Source of the DNA: Isoetes taiwanensis
Taxonomy: Eukaryota > Streptophyta > Lycopodiopsida > Isoetales > Isoetaceae
Assembly (NCBI GenBank): GCA_021234155.1
Contig: JAJEKV010000034.1
Location: forward strand, 4,023,491-4,087,490
Direction of reading: 5' to 3'
Length of the DNA stretch: 64,000 bases
The notes below the pieces were generated by a model that made no database searches, was not told where the DNA came from, and saw only the letters and a program-made list of their open reading frames with translations. Below, piece after piece: positions 19,895 to 28,999 of the stretch (position 1 is its first letter; the number at the start of each line of letters is the position of its first letter). Position numbers and translations under genes: made by a program.

Positions 19895-20196
19895 GCATTA
19901 TATTTCAATTTCCATCCAAGGTGGTAATCAGAGTTGACCCTATTAATATGAGTATCTCGACTTTGGATCTTGGTGTTTTAAATAACAACTTTGGTTATTG
20001 TGAGGATATCAGGAAAGAAGACTCAGAGGACGACTTTGATCTACAGGTCATTAATAAGACTTCCAACCTGGAAGATGTGACTTGGTCAACAGTCAACAGC
20101 AGAAGAAAAAGAGGGAAGAAAAGCCCTAAGGATTTTACCATGGGACCTCTAAGAAGATCCCCAAGAAAAACCCTCTCTAATGGATTTAAGTCTTAA
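19895..20196 (+). CDS. LINE ORF1, 3' part
   Basis: The frame resumes immediately after GCATT and runs IIFQFPSKVVIRVDPINMSI to TWSTVNSRRKRGKKSPKDF and PLRRSPRK, ending with TAA 20194-20196. The strongly basic C-terminus fits an RNA-binding ORF1 protein. It overlaps the ORF2 start (20180) by 17 nt. It is the continuation of 13480-14364. Confidence 0.75.
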
Positions 20197-23100
20197 AGGC
20201 ATCACTTGGAATATCCAAGACATCAATTCGAATATCAAGAGAGGTAGATTAAAGGTTTGCCTAAGCTCTATGAATTTAGATTTTATTTTTTTCCAAGAGC
20301 ATAAAATTCATGATGATAATATTAACTATGTAATCAGAGATGTTCTGCCTGTTAACTTTCAGCATTGGTCTCTCAAAGCTAACAACACTTCTGCAGGCAT
20401 AACCATAGCTTGGAATAACAGACTCAACATGGATGATATTCAGATGGTCAATGACAATAGTAGAAGATGGCAGATTATCTATGGAAAAGTTGGAGAGAGA
20501 AGAATTGCCTTTATTAATGTTTATGCCTACCACCAGCCCCCTGATAGAATTGGCCTTTGGGATGTTATTAATAGAAGTCTAGAGAGAATTTCTTATGATG
20601 AGTGTATTTTAGCAGGTGACTTCAATATGGTTACTCATAGCTATATGAGGAGCACCAACTTCAGACCTTTGACTGACAATGAATTCTCAAGTTGGAACTC
20701 TCTCCTTTACTCTCACCACCTCTTTTTGGCCAGAGTGAATCCTCATTCCTATAGTTGGAGTGATCACAGAGCTCAGCCTGTTTGCTGCCTCCATGACAGA
20801 TTCTATCTTAGTGAATCCCTTTGGAACAACAGCACTAGGGTCACTAACCTTACCAACTACACTCTCTCTGATCATTTCCCCCAGCTTATAAGCATTAGTG
20901 GTAATAGTCCTCAGAGAAAGAGGAATTCCTACTTTAAATTAAACACTAATCTTTTGGATCAGGATGACTTTTTACATAACCTTCAGCAGATTATCTCTCA
21001 GGAGGTTAAGCCTATAGGTAACATGGGTTGGATGGATTGGTGGGTTAGGGACTCTAAGAAGATCAAGAATTGGCTCAAGATTTGGGGGAAAGAAGTCCAT
21101 AGAAGTAATACTGCCCATCTGCAGGACCTCAGATCCCAGCTAGATTTGGCTAATGGACAACAAAAAGATGAGATCAAGATCCTAATCGAGAGAGAAGAAA
21201 TAAGAATTGCCAGGGGTTGGAAGATCAAAGCAAAGGTGAAGGAGTTAAAGGAAGACGAGAGAAGTAATTCAAAATACTTCTTCATCAAGGCTAAGGGCAG
21301 AGTGAAAAGAAACCATATATATAACATTCTTTGGGAAGGTAACAGTATTGATAATGACATACAGCTCAAATGTGCTGCCAAAACTCACTTCTCCAGAATC
21401 ATGGGAACTGAGGAACATATAAGAAGAGAAGATATTGAAGAATTTGTGCATATCCAGCAAAAGGTTACTGAGCATATGAATGACACTCTCTCTAGGCCTT
21501 TTACCTGGGGGGAAATGTTGAAGGTTCTGCAGGAAATGGAGAATGGCAAGACCCCAGGCCCTGATGGCCTCCCAGCTGAGTTCTTCAAGAAGTCTTGGGA
21601 CATTTTGGGCATGGATATTGTCTCTCTGGCCAATGAATTCCTGATCACCAAGCAGCTGGATAACAGGATCAACACAAGTTTAATTGCTCTTATCCCGAAG
21701 ATTGAGCTCCCTATTACTTTCTCTGATTACAGACCAATATCTCTGACCAATGTGGTGTATAAGTTAATTTCAGGTACCATGGCTGCTCGTCTCAAACCTA
21801 TTCTAGAGGAAGTCATCAGTAATACTCAAAGTGCTTATCTAAGAGGAAGGTATATTCTTGACAATGTTGCTGCTGCATCTTTGGGTATCTCCTGGGCCAA
21901 AGATTCCAACCAATCAATTGGCCTCCTCAAGTTGGACATCACAAAAGCTTTTGATACTGTAAGTTGGGCTTTTCTTTGCTGGTGCTGTAGGAAACTTGGA
22001 TTCTCTGAGGAGGTAATCTCAACTTTCCAAGCCATCCTTAAAAACTCCAGATCTGCTGTTCTCATTAATGGTGAATGTAGCCCTTTTTTTGATATCAAAA
22101 GGGGGGTCAAACAGGGATGCCCTCTTGCTCCTTTCCTTTTTCTGATTGTGATGGAAGGATTAAATAGCAACCTTAAAAGAGCAAAGGATCTTCACCTAAT
22201 CAAGGGTCTCAGGCTCCCCTCTCAGGAGGATGGTGAGATTCTTAATGTCCACTTTGCAGATGACACGTTTTTATTTCTACATTTGGAAGACCAATCCATC
22301 CAGAACACACTAGCTATTCTGGAAGACTTTGGCAAGTGCTCGGGTTGCAGAATCAATCCTGTCAAGACCAAGTTGATTTCTAGGCATCAAGTGGAGGGTG
22401 AGCTTGCAGCAGCAAGACTGGGTTGTATGTATCTCTCCCCTAATACTAAAACTAAAATTCTTGGCATCCCCTTTGCTATAAGAGTTAATGCTTGTGATCT
22501 TTGGGAGGATTTAATTGATAAATTTTATAAAAAAGTAGACTCCCTTAATTCCAAGTTTCTTTCCAAAAATGGGAGAGCTATTCTGGCAAATTCGGTTATC
22601 TCTTCCTCTCAGGTTTATCAATCCTCCATCATTATGGCCCCAAAGAAAGTCTTGTCAAAAATGCAGAGCATCATTGGAAGGTTTATAGCAGGTGGATCTA
22701 GCAGAAGATGCTGGATTCCTATTTCTATGGAAGAATGCTGTAAGCACAAAAGAATTGGAGGTCTGGGGGTCATAAACATTGAGAAGCAAGCCACTGCTTT
22801 GGCTGCAAAATACTTCTTCAGGGCTTGCAACAACCAGATTAATCACCCTGTGAGTTCTCTCATCTCCTATGACATTAAGAAGTGCCATCCCTTTGGCTGG
22901 AGAAATCTTAATATGCAGCTTCCTCATAGTATCTACTTCGACTTTACTATCCCTACCACTATGCCCCTGATTATTAAGAAGCGGATTAGGGCATGGTTGA
23001 AGGTTAGAGGAATGTATACTTGGAAAGAAGGACTTTCACAGGATCAGCCTATTTTTTGGAGCCCCTCTATGATTCTGGATGACCCTAACATTTGTCTTGC

Positions 23101-23833
23101 CACTAACTTTCCTAAGTTAGCCAAGCAATGGACTCAAAGGGGAGTTGTCTACATAAGTGATATTATTGATGATTTTGTTTACCAAGATTCCAATCTTGCA
23201 GATCTAGGAGATGACTCCAGGCAGCTCTTCAATAGTATCACCCAAAGATTGGCTTATGGAGAATGGCATGATACTAATGTTTTTTGGCATATTAATGGCT
23301 TTTGTGGTTATAAAGTCAGCTTGGCCTACAGGTACCTCAATAGAAACCAAGAAGTATCCATTCATTCGAAATGGAACATTGACCCTGACAAGGCACTCAA
23401 AAATCTGACATTTATGTGGAAGAGCCCAATTCATCCGAAAATCAAAGCTTTTATGTTGCAGCTGTGGCATAAAGCCCTTGCCACAAACAGTAAGAGATGG
23501 AGGCTTAATATGTCTAACTCTGATATCTGTGTTAGATGCTTGCGGGATCAAGAAGATGAAGCACATCTATTTAAAGAGTGCCTATGGGCAGAATGGGTTT
23601 TGGAGCTGGCTGAATCTGAACTGAACATTCCAGGCCTTTCTAATATGGATATCACAGAATTCTTCTTCCCTGAAAACCCTATTGAGTGGAGAAGATATAT
23701 TCTCATGTGGAGAATGTGGAAGGGCAGAAACTCCTTAATCTTTAAGGAGGAAATTATCTGGCCTAATGCCATCATTAAGCAAGCTCAATATGATATTAAT
23801 TGGGTCCTAGAGGTATATGGAAATCAGCAGTAA
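20180..23833 (+). CDS. LINE ORF2: endonuclease / reverse transcriptase / zf-RVT
   Basis: An intact 1,217-aa protein from ATG 20180, overlapping ORF1. An apurinic-like endonuclease fills the N-terminal third: GITWNIQD (about 7-14), FFQEHK (Glu), ILAGDFN and LSDHFP. The RT domain includes NGKTPGPDGLPAEFF (about 455), SDYRPISLTNVVYK, LLKLDITKAFDTVSW (motif A), GVKQGCPLAPFLF (about 642) and FADDTFLFL (catalytic, about 692-700). The C-terminus has a zf-RVT module (FMWKSPIHPKIKAFMLQLWH, then CVRCLRDQEDEAHLFKEC, about 1074-1150). The protein nicks target DNA and primes reverse transcription there. All catalytic motifs I looked for are present, so this copy could have been active until recently. Confidence 0.95.
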   Translation: MDLSLKGITWNIQDINSNIKRGRLKVCLSSMNLDFIFFQEHKIHDDNINYVIRDVLPVNFQHWSLKANNTSAGITIAWNNRLNMDDIQMVNDNSRRWQIIYGKVGERRIAFINVYAYHQPPDRIGLWDVINRSLERISYDECILAGDFNMVTHSYMRSTNFRPLTDNEFSSWNSLLYSHHLFLARVNPHSYSWSDHRAQPVCCLHDRFYLSESLWNNSTRVTNLTNYTLSDHFPQLISISGNSPQRKRNSYFKLNTNLLDQDDFLHNLQQIISQEVKPIGNMGWMDWWVRDSKKIKNWLKIWGKEVHRSNTAHLQDLRSQLDLANGQQKDEIKILIEREEIRIARGWKIKAKVKELKEDERSNSKYFFIKAKGRVKRNHIYNILWEGNSIDNDIQLKCAAKTHFSRIMGTEEHIRREDIEEFVHIQQKVTEHMNDTLSRPFTWGEMLKVLQEMENGKTPGPDGLPAEFFKKSWDILGMDIVSLANEFLITKQLDNRINTSLIALIPKIELPITFSDYRPISLTNVVYKLISGTMAARLKPILEEVISNTQSAYLRGRYILDNVAAASLGISWAKDSNQSIGLLKLDITKAFDTVSWAFLCWCCRKLGFSEEVISTFQAILKNSRSAVLINGECSPFFDIKRGVKQGCPLAPFLFLIVMEGLNSNLKRAKDLHLIKGLRLPSQEDGEILNVHFADDTFLFLHLEDQSIQNTLAILEDFGKCSGCRINPVKTKLISRHQVEGELAAARLGCMYLSPNTKTKILGIPFAIRVNACDLWEDLIDKFYKKVDSLNSKFLSKNGRAILANSVISSSQVYQSSIIMAPKKVLSKMQSIIGRFIAGGSSRRCWIPISMEECCKHKRIGGLGVINIEKQATALAAKYFFRACNNQINHPVSSLISYDIKKCHPFGWRNLNMQLPHSIYFDFTIPTTMPLIIKKRIRAWLKVRGMYTWKEGLSQDQPIFWSPSMILDDPNICLATNFPKLAKQWTQRGVVYISDIIDDFVYQDSNLADLGDDSRQLFNSITQRLAYGEWHDTNVFWHINGFCGYKVSLAYRYLNRNQEVSIHSKWNIDPDKALKNLTFMWKSPIHPKIKAFMLQLWHKALATNSKRWRLNMSNSDICVRCLRDQEDEAHLFKECLWAEWVLELAESELNIPGLSNMDITEFFFPENPIEWRRYILMWRMWKGRNSLIFKEEIIWPNAIIKQAQYDINWVLEVYGNQQ

Positions 23834-23848
23834 GGTTTAAAATTACTT

Positions 23849-24196
23849 ATGTTGGTTTTTTCCTTATTTTCAGGTAATACTTTGATTATGTTCAAAAGAC
23901 TAAGGTGGAAAAGAATGAATCTCCATGCAAATGCGCTCTGGCTGACACAATTTGGAGTTGAAGTACCAAATGGACATGGTGAAGACTGTAGCTGCAACTG
24001 CGCTTGCCTCTCTTACTTCGATGAAAAAAGATATATCTTATGCAATGCAAAAGATAAGAAGGACAGATTCAACCCAGGAAAGGCTCATTTATGCAAGTGC
24101 CCTTACTGCCTTTTTATTGTAGCCAACAAGGGAATGGGAAGAAAAGACCACTCCAAAAGAGAACCCAAGAAAAGACGGTTCTCGGGTGATTATTAA
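23849..24196 (+). CDS. LINE accessory ORF downstream of ORF2, Cys-rich and basic
   Basis: This 115-codon frame begins 16 nt after the ORF2 stop, in a different frame. Its middle has a Cys/His cluster, HGEDCSCNCACLSYF ... YILC ... HLCKCPYC, likely zinc-binding. The tail is strongly basic (GRKDHSKREPKKRRF), suggesting nucleic-acid binding. The first in-frame ATG is at 23849, and others lie at 23888 and 23915. Plant LINEs usually end with ORF2, so a third ORF here is unusual. It may also be the detached C-terminus of an ancestral ORF2. Confidence 0.5.
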   Translation: MLVFSLFSGNTLIMFKRLRWKRMNLHANALWLTQFGVEVPNGHGEDCSCNCACLSYFDEKRYILCNAKDKKDRFNPGKAHLCKCPYCLFIVANKGMGRKDHSKREPKKRRFSGDY

Positions 24197-24420
24197 GCCT
24201 TCGGCTTACTCTGCTACCAGTTTATATCTGCAACTTCCATAAACTCTTATCTGCTGTTTGTTTTTGGGATAGTTGGGTTTTTCAGGGTCAATAACCTACC
24301 CTTTTCTAAAGGTTACTTCCTAAAAATTAGAGCTCTCAATGCTCTGTTTTGTACCTTTATTACACATATTTAATATATACTGCCTTCAATTAAAAAAAAA
24401 AAACAAAATCATGAAAAAAA

Positions 24421-24960
24421 GACCCATACACAAATTGGGCATTTGTATGCTGAAGTGGTGAATATGTGCTGGGAAGAGACCAAGAGTCTTGATAAATTTG
24501 CAGACTACATGAAGAACACGTTTCGGCAAATTGAAGCCTCTGGAGAAGAGAATAAGATCTCTCCTTCATTGCAATTATTCTTCCTCCTTAGATCCTTACT
24601 CAATTCTTTCCATGCTTTGTGCAGCAATCTTGTGCAAATTGCCGATGCGGATCACTTCTGTCAAGGAGGAGATTATGATGAGGAAGGATGCTGGGATTAT
24701 CAAAGACGAGCACAATGCTTTCTTTGCAGGACATTCTGAGCCTAAATCTCATGCGAAAGGGAATGAGAAAGCTAAGAAAAGGAAGAATAACTGTAGCAGC
24801 AATGCCTTTAAGGCTGCTGACAGCAAAGGCACATGACACAAGCAACAGACTTGTGACTATTGCAAGAAAGAAAATCATACCGTGTGATAGAATGCAAGAA
24901 GAAGATGAAGGATCTTGAGCATAAACTGAAAGCTTTGGAGATAAACAAAGCTTCAGCCAA
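24421..24960 (+). pseudogene. Copia gag with zinc knuckle (broken)
   Basis: The frame THTQIGHLYAEVVNMCWEET ... LDKFADYMKNTFRQIEAS, then frameshifted IKDEHNAFFAGHSEPKS, matches the UBN2-type copia gag. At 24849-24900 a CDYCKKENHT ... IECKKK segment resembles a CX2CX4HX4C knuckle interrupted by a stop or shift. The 5' part lies across the LINE insertion at 11723-11822. Confidence 0.7.
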
Positions 24961-25389
24961 CGTGGCCCAAATTGTTGAATAAGCATAGCCAATTTGGTTC
25001 CTTGCAACCCAAATTATGTCTATCTTTGTAAACAAGTGGCAGCCCCTTGCTCTATGAAATTCATCATGGATTCTGATGTTACAGCTCGTATTAGTTGGCA
25101 CAAAGATTGACTTGAAAATTTCAGACCTACCCCTTTTAATCACATCGTTCAAATTGGTGATAAATAGTGAGCATCAAATTTGCAGAATAGGTAACATTCA
25201 AGTACCCTCTAGCCTTGGTATTTTCACTCTAAAAGAGATAATGTATGCTCCTAGTTTGCATAAAGATCTGATTTCTGTTACACATCTTACTGATATGGGC
25301 ACATAGTTTCCTTTGATAGTGAAGATTGCATTGTTCACAACAAAGTTATAGGAAAGAGCTTTGCTCGCGCAATTCATACGGATAATGTC

Positions 25390-26010
25390 TACCATTTGGG
25401 CCAAGAATATACTGACCAAGGAAGGAAGGAAGGCTTGGACATATTAGTCTTAAACTGCCAACTAGCTGCCTTAACTTGTAGAAGGTTTGATCTTCATCAA
25501 CATCCTACTCTTGCAAGTTGTAAAGCTTGTGCATTGGGCAAACAACACCACAGATCTTTACTCTCATTGGGTCTCACGCCACTGCTTTTCTTGAACTAGT
25601 ACATATGGGTCTTTGTGGTCCAACTCATGTTCCTTCTCTTTTGGGTGCCTATTATTTTCTAACATTCATTGATGACTTGAGCAAGAAAATATGGGCTATT
25701 TCTTGAAGCAAAAAGCTAATGCATTTGCCCATTTCTAAGAATGGAAAGCGCTTGTTGAAAATCAAGTAGCCCATCGGATTAAGAAGCTCAGATCTGATAA
25801 TGGTGGATAATTTACCAGTCATGCATTCAATCATTTTTGTGTTGATCATGATATTGAGCACCAACTTACTGAACCTCATACTCCACAACATAATGGTATT
25901 GTTGGACGGAAGAATCACAACATTGTTGACATGGCACGTGCTTGCTCACTCAATCCTCAACACTCATTTGAATTTGGGCTGAAGCAATAAGGTACTCAGT
26001 TTACCTTCTC
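25390..26010 (+). pseudogene. Copia GAG-pre-integrase and integrase (broken)
   Basis: RRFDLHQHPTLASCKACALG resembles the HHCC pre-integrase zinc region. Further pieces are LTFIDDLSKKIWAI (first catalytic Asp region), KLRSDNGG (second Asp), and HTPQHNGIVGRKNHNIVDMA (around the usual Glu, here NGIVGRKN). Multiple stops are present. Confidence 0.8.
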
Positions 26011-26699
26011 AATAGATTGCCCACTGTTGCTATGAAAAATCGGACTCCTGGACAAGCTTTCACTGGCATAAAACCGAATTTGTCTCAATTGTATGTCTTT
26101 GTATATACCACTTTTATGCTTATTCCCAAAGCTAATCGCAAGAAACTTGAGCCTACCAGCAAGAAAATGATCTTCGTGGATTCTCCTGACCAGTGCAAGC
26201 ATGATTATAGGCTGATTGATCCAATAACCAAGAAGCTTGTGTTAATCGAGATATTATTTTTCATGAAGACATTTCTGCATTTTAGCAAGTTTCAGAACTC
26301 CTAATGTGGAATTTATTGATACCTCTACATGGATATTAGATGACGCTGCAACTTCTAATCCATCAAACTCAATGTCTGATATTCCAGCACCTGAAGCAGT
26401 TCCAACACTTGCAGCAGTTCCAGCACTTGCAGTGCTTCTAGCACCTCTGTCTCTTGATCATGACGCAGATCTTAACACATCTGAGTAAGGAGGAGATCTT
26501 GACCCATTTGATCAAGGAGGTGAAATTGATCACCTTGATCAAGGAGGAGTTGAAGAAGAACTTAGTCGAGGAAAAGGGAATTATTTTCCTTCTCAAAGGT
26601 TTCCCTTTATGCTGAAATTATGCCCAACATTAAGGAGTTTTGTGATGTTGTTATTATCAGTGAACCCACAGCTATCGTGAAGCATGTGTTGCTGCACCT

Positions 26700-27850
26700 C
26701 ATTGGCATCAGGCAATGGACCACAAAATGGATTCTATTGTTCGAAATGGAACTTGGGATTTGGTTCCTCTTTCTCATGATCGGAAGGTCGTTAGTAATAA
26801 ATGGTTCTACAAATGTAACTTCCATCCCAATGGCATCATCAGCAGCTACAAAGAACACTTCGTTGGACAGGATTTCAGCCAGCAATATGGCATCGATTAC
26901 TTGGAAGATGTTAAAACAACATTTCTTAATGGCAAACTTGATGAAGAAATATATATGAAGCAATCTCAGGGTTATGTGAAAGCTGGTGTTGAGCATTTCG
27001 TATGCAAATACCTTATGGGTTAAAGCAAGCAACACTTGCTTGGTACAAGACCATTCTTTCTTCAAAGACCAAGGATTTCAGCCCGTTGAGGCCAGGGAAA
27101 AAATTAAGGAATTTTTATATTCAAAGTGGTGAAATAGATTTGGCTAAAGTATGCCAAAAGTTGAGGCGAAAGCTTCTAATGTTTAGCTAAACTTTCTAAA
27201 TTTTGCCACCTGTACTTTCTTATGTTTGGCTAAACTTTTATTTTAAAAAAAGGAAAATCTTCTATCTTTTGACTATTTTGCACTAATTCAAGACCTAAAT
27301 ATTAACTGACCATAATAAATATGGCTAAAATACACTAAAATTTGACATACAAGCTTCTAAGTTTTGGCTAAACTTTCCAAATTTTGGCAACACTTTCTTG
27401 GCGATTAGCTAAAGTCTGGACCTAAATGGAGGTGGGCGGAAATAGACTTGGCTAAAATTTTATTTTTTTTAGCCCAAAAAGAGCTATAGTTTAGCCAATT
27501 TTTTTCCAAGCAAGGACAAAATTTCGCCATTTAGCTAAGTTTAGCCACTAATTTTTTCCATGGTTGAGGCTGAGATGTCCACATCGCCATCAAGGCAAGT
27601 TCTTACTTATCATTGATTTGTACATAGATGATTCCTTTGTTCATAGGCAAAAATAATGAGCACATTGTTGAATTTAAGACAAGGCTTGCTGCCAAGTTTC
27701 CAATGGTAGACTTGAGTGAAGCTCCCTATTGTTTAGGTTTACAAATTACAAGAAACCAGAACAACAAGATTCTTCAAGAAGTACATTGAAGAAATACTTG
27801 AGCGCTTTGGCATGACTGATTGCAATCCATCTAAAGTCCCTATGAATCTA
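26700..27850 (+). pseudogene. Copia reverse transcriptase, split by a MITE (broken)
   Basis: Pieces include MDHKMDSIVRNGTWDLVPLS, KVVSNKWFYKCNFHPNG, KTTFLNGKLDEEIYMKQSQG and MGLKQATLAWYKT. After the MITE at 27093-27562 the sequence continues to LYIDDSFVHRQK, the YxDD box (about 27618-27655). A segment between YGIDYLED and VKTTFLNG is deleted relative to a normal copia RT. Confidence 0.85.
27093..27562. mobile_element. hAT-type MITE, 470 bp, 8-bp TSD
   Basis: Terminal inverted repeats are CAGGGAAAAAATTA (27093-27106) and TAATTTTTTCCATG (27549-27562), differing at one position. The 8-bp duplication GTTGAGGC lies at 27085-27092 and 27563-27570. CA(G)GG ends and an 8-bp TSD are typical of hAT. 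The interior contains repeated TTTRGCTAAACTTTC blocks and no transposase. It interrupts the copia RT frame. Confidence 0.88.
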
Positions 27851-27929
27851 ATTCTCTTCTCACCAAGAAAGCCCACAATCTGATGTTGAGCATCTTTATT
27901 TTGACAATAGATTGGCAGCATCATGTAGT

Positions 27930-28540
27930 GCATAGTTTGCATCAGAGCTGATATTGCATTTGTTGTTAGAGCTCTTAGCTAATTTTCAGTAGATCCAGGT
28001 CATAAGCATTAGGAAATGGCGAAGCACATTCTCATTACTGTTGATTATGGCCTCACATATTGCGGCAATATTGATGCCTTTTCATTGCTAACATACAGTG
28101 ATTCCTCACTCAGCGATGTGATAGACAACTCTAGGTCCATATTTGGCATTTGTTTTATGCCTGTCAATGTCGCCATTGCTTGGATCAACAAGAAACAGGG
28201 TCATATATCTCTTTCTTCAATTGAAGCAGAGTATGTTGCAGCATCTACAACAGCCTGTGAGATCATTAATTTAAAGGATTTTCTTGCAGGCATTGGGCAA
28301 CGCACTCCTGGACCAATAAGGATTCTTAGAATAACAAAGGTGGCATTGATTGGTGCTCCCTGAAGTTCGGCATCCAAAATCTAAGCATATTCCCAAGCTA
28401 TATCATTTTGTGAGGGACCATGTGGCTGAAAAACAGGTTCAAACAAGGACAATACTGCAAGATCTCTTGACCAAACCTTTGGCTTGTGAGCTCTTTGAGC
28501 AACATCAACTTGGTATTGGTCTTGATAGATTCCAGATCTC
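27930..28540 (+). pseudogene. Copia RNase H and C-terminus (broken)
   Basis: Blocks are LLTYSDSSLSDVIDNSRSIF, AIAWINKKQGHISLSSIEAE and YVAASTTACEIINLKDFLAG, then RHPKSKHIPKLYHFVRDHV and LLTKPLACELFEQHQLGI. They follow the Ty1/copia RNase H order with typical wording. A frameshift at about 28350 separates the last part. A polypurine tract and then the end of the element follow. Confidence 0.88.
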
Positions 28541-28614
28541 ATCTCCAAGAGGAGGAGGTTCAGCATGGATATGGTCCTTTTGTATATCTTGTATTCTCAT
28601 ATATGTTTCAATAC

Positions 28615-28745
28615 AATGCCACGGTTTTATTGCGATAGCAATAGAACCGACATTCCTTGGATGGGGACGCCTCAACTCACCTCTCCTATTTATTCTGCAT
28701 CCTCTCTCATTTCATTCATCGCCGTTCTCTTGAGCTAGATTTGTT
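28615..28745 (+). mobile_element. Second A-type terminus of the tyrosine-recombinase retrotransposon family
   Basis: This is the reverse complement of repeat A. It begins AATGC (28615-28619), then the palindrome CGGTTTTATTGC-GATA-GCAATAGAACCG (28622-28649), then CATTCCTTGGATGGGGACGC and a diverged remainder ending near TTCTCCTTCTCTATCC. No gag follows in frame, so this is a solo or truncated end. It sits about 55 bp past the copia polypurine tract. Confidence 0.85.
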
Positions 28746-28767
28746 CTCCTTCTCTATCCTACCAATT

Positions 28768-28985
28768 TTCTTATTCTATCTCTTCTAATTTACATCGATT
28801 AGGCTATCCGCTTTAAGCAATCCTAATCTCTCTTTCTTCTATTCTATACTATCTCGTCTAATACATCAATTAAGCTATTTGCTCTAAGCAACCCTAATCT
28901 CTCATTTGTTTGATTCTATTCTATCTTTTCTATTTTCACATTGATTAGGCTATTTGGTTTGAGCAGGCATAACCTCTCATTTATT
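28768..28985. repeat. Three-copy tandem repeat, unit about 75-80 bp
   Basis: Units contain the order TCTAATTTACATCGATTAGGCTAT, then GCTTTAAGCAATCCTAATCTCTC, then a TTCTATTCTAT run, with modest divergence between copies. It directly follows the solo terminus at 28615-28745 and could be its untranslated leader. Confidence 0.6.
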
Positions 28986-28999
28986 TGCACGATCCAATT

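Larger units (their letters stand above)
11823..24403 (+). mobile_element. Full-length L1-type LINE (about 7.05 kb) interrupted by a tyrosine-recombinase retrotransposon
   Basis: The element is bounded by a perfect 17-bp duplication, CAAAATCATGAAAAAAA, at 11806-11822 and 24404-24420. It ends in a short A-run (24392-24403), both hallmarks of target-primed reverse transcription. Removing the nested element 14360-19894 leaves about 7,046 bp. It carries five ORFs in one direction: a small 5' ORF, a Cys-rich ORF with an internal TAG, a DUF4283-like ORF1, an endonuclease/RT ORF2, and a Cys-rich ORF downstream. The intact ORF2 and perfect duplication suggest a fairly recent insertion into an already decayed copia element. 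Confidence 0.93.
24404..28562 (+). mobile_element. Ty1/copia retrotransposon remnant (main part)
   Basis: In the usual copia order I see gag, protease-region debris, integrase, RT and RNase H, ending at an A/G-rich polypurine tract (CCAAGAGGAGGAGG, about 28546-28559). All frames are broken by stops and shifts. No LTRs are identifiable: the 5' side abuts polypurine DNA at 11722, and the 3' side runs into a tyrosine-recombinase-element end at 28615. The first 100 bp are at 11723-11822. Confidence 0.85.

Noticed and set aside
24340-24403. Copia or host polyadenylation site
   Set aside because: The A-run ends exactly at the 17-bp target duplication, so it is the LINE tail.
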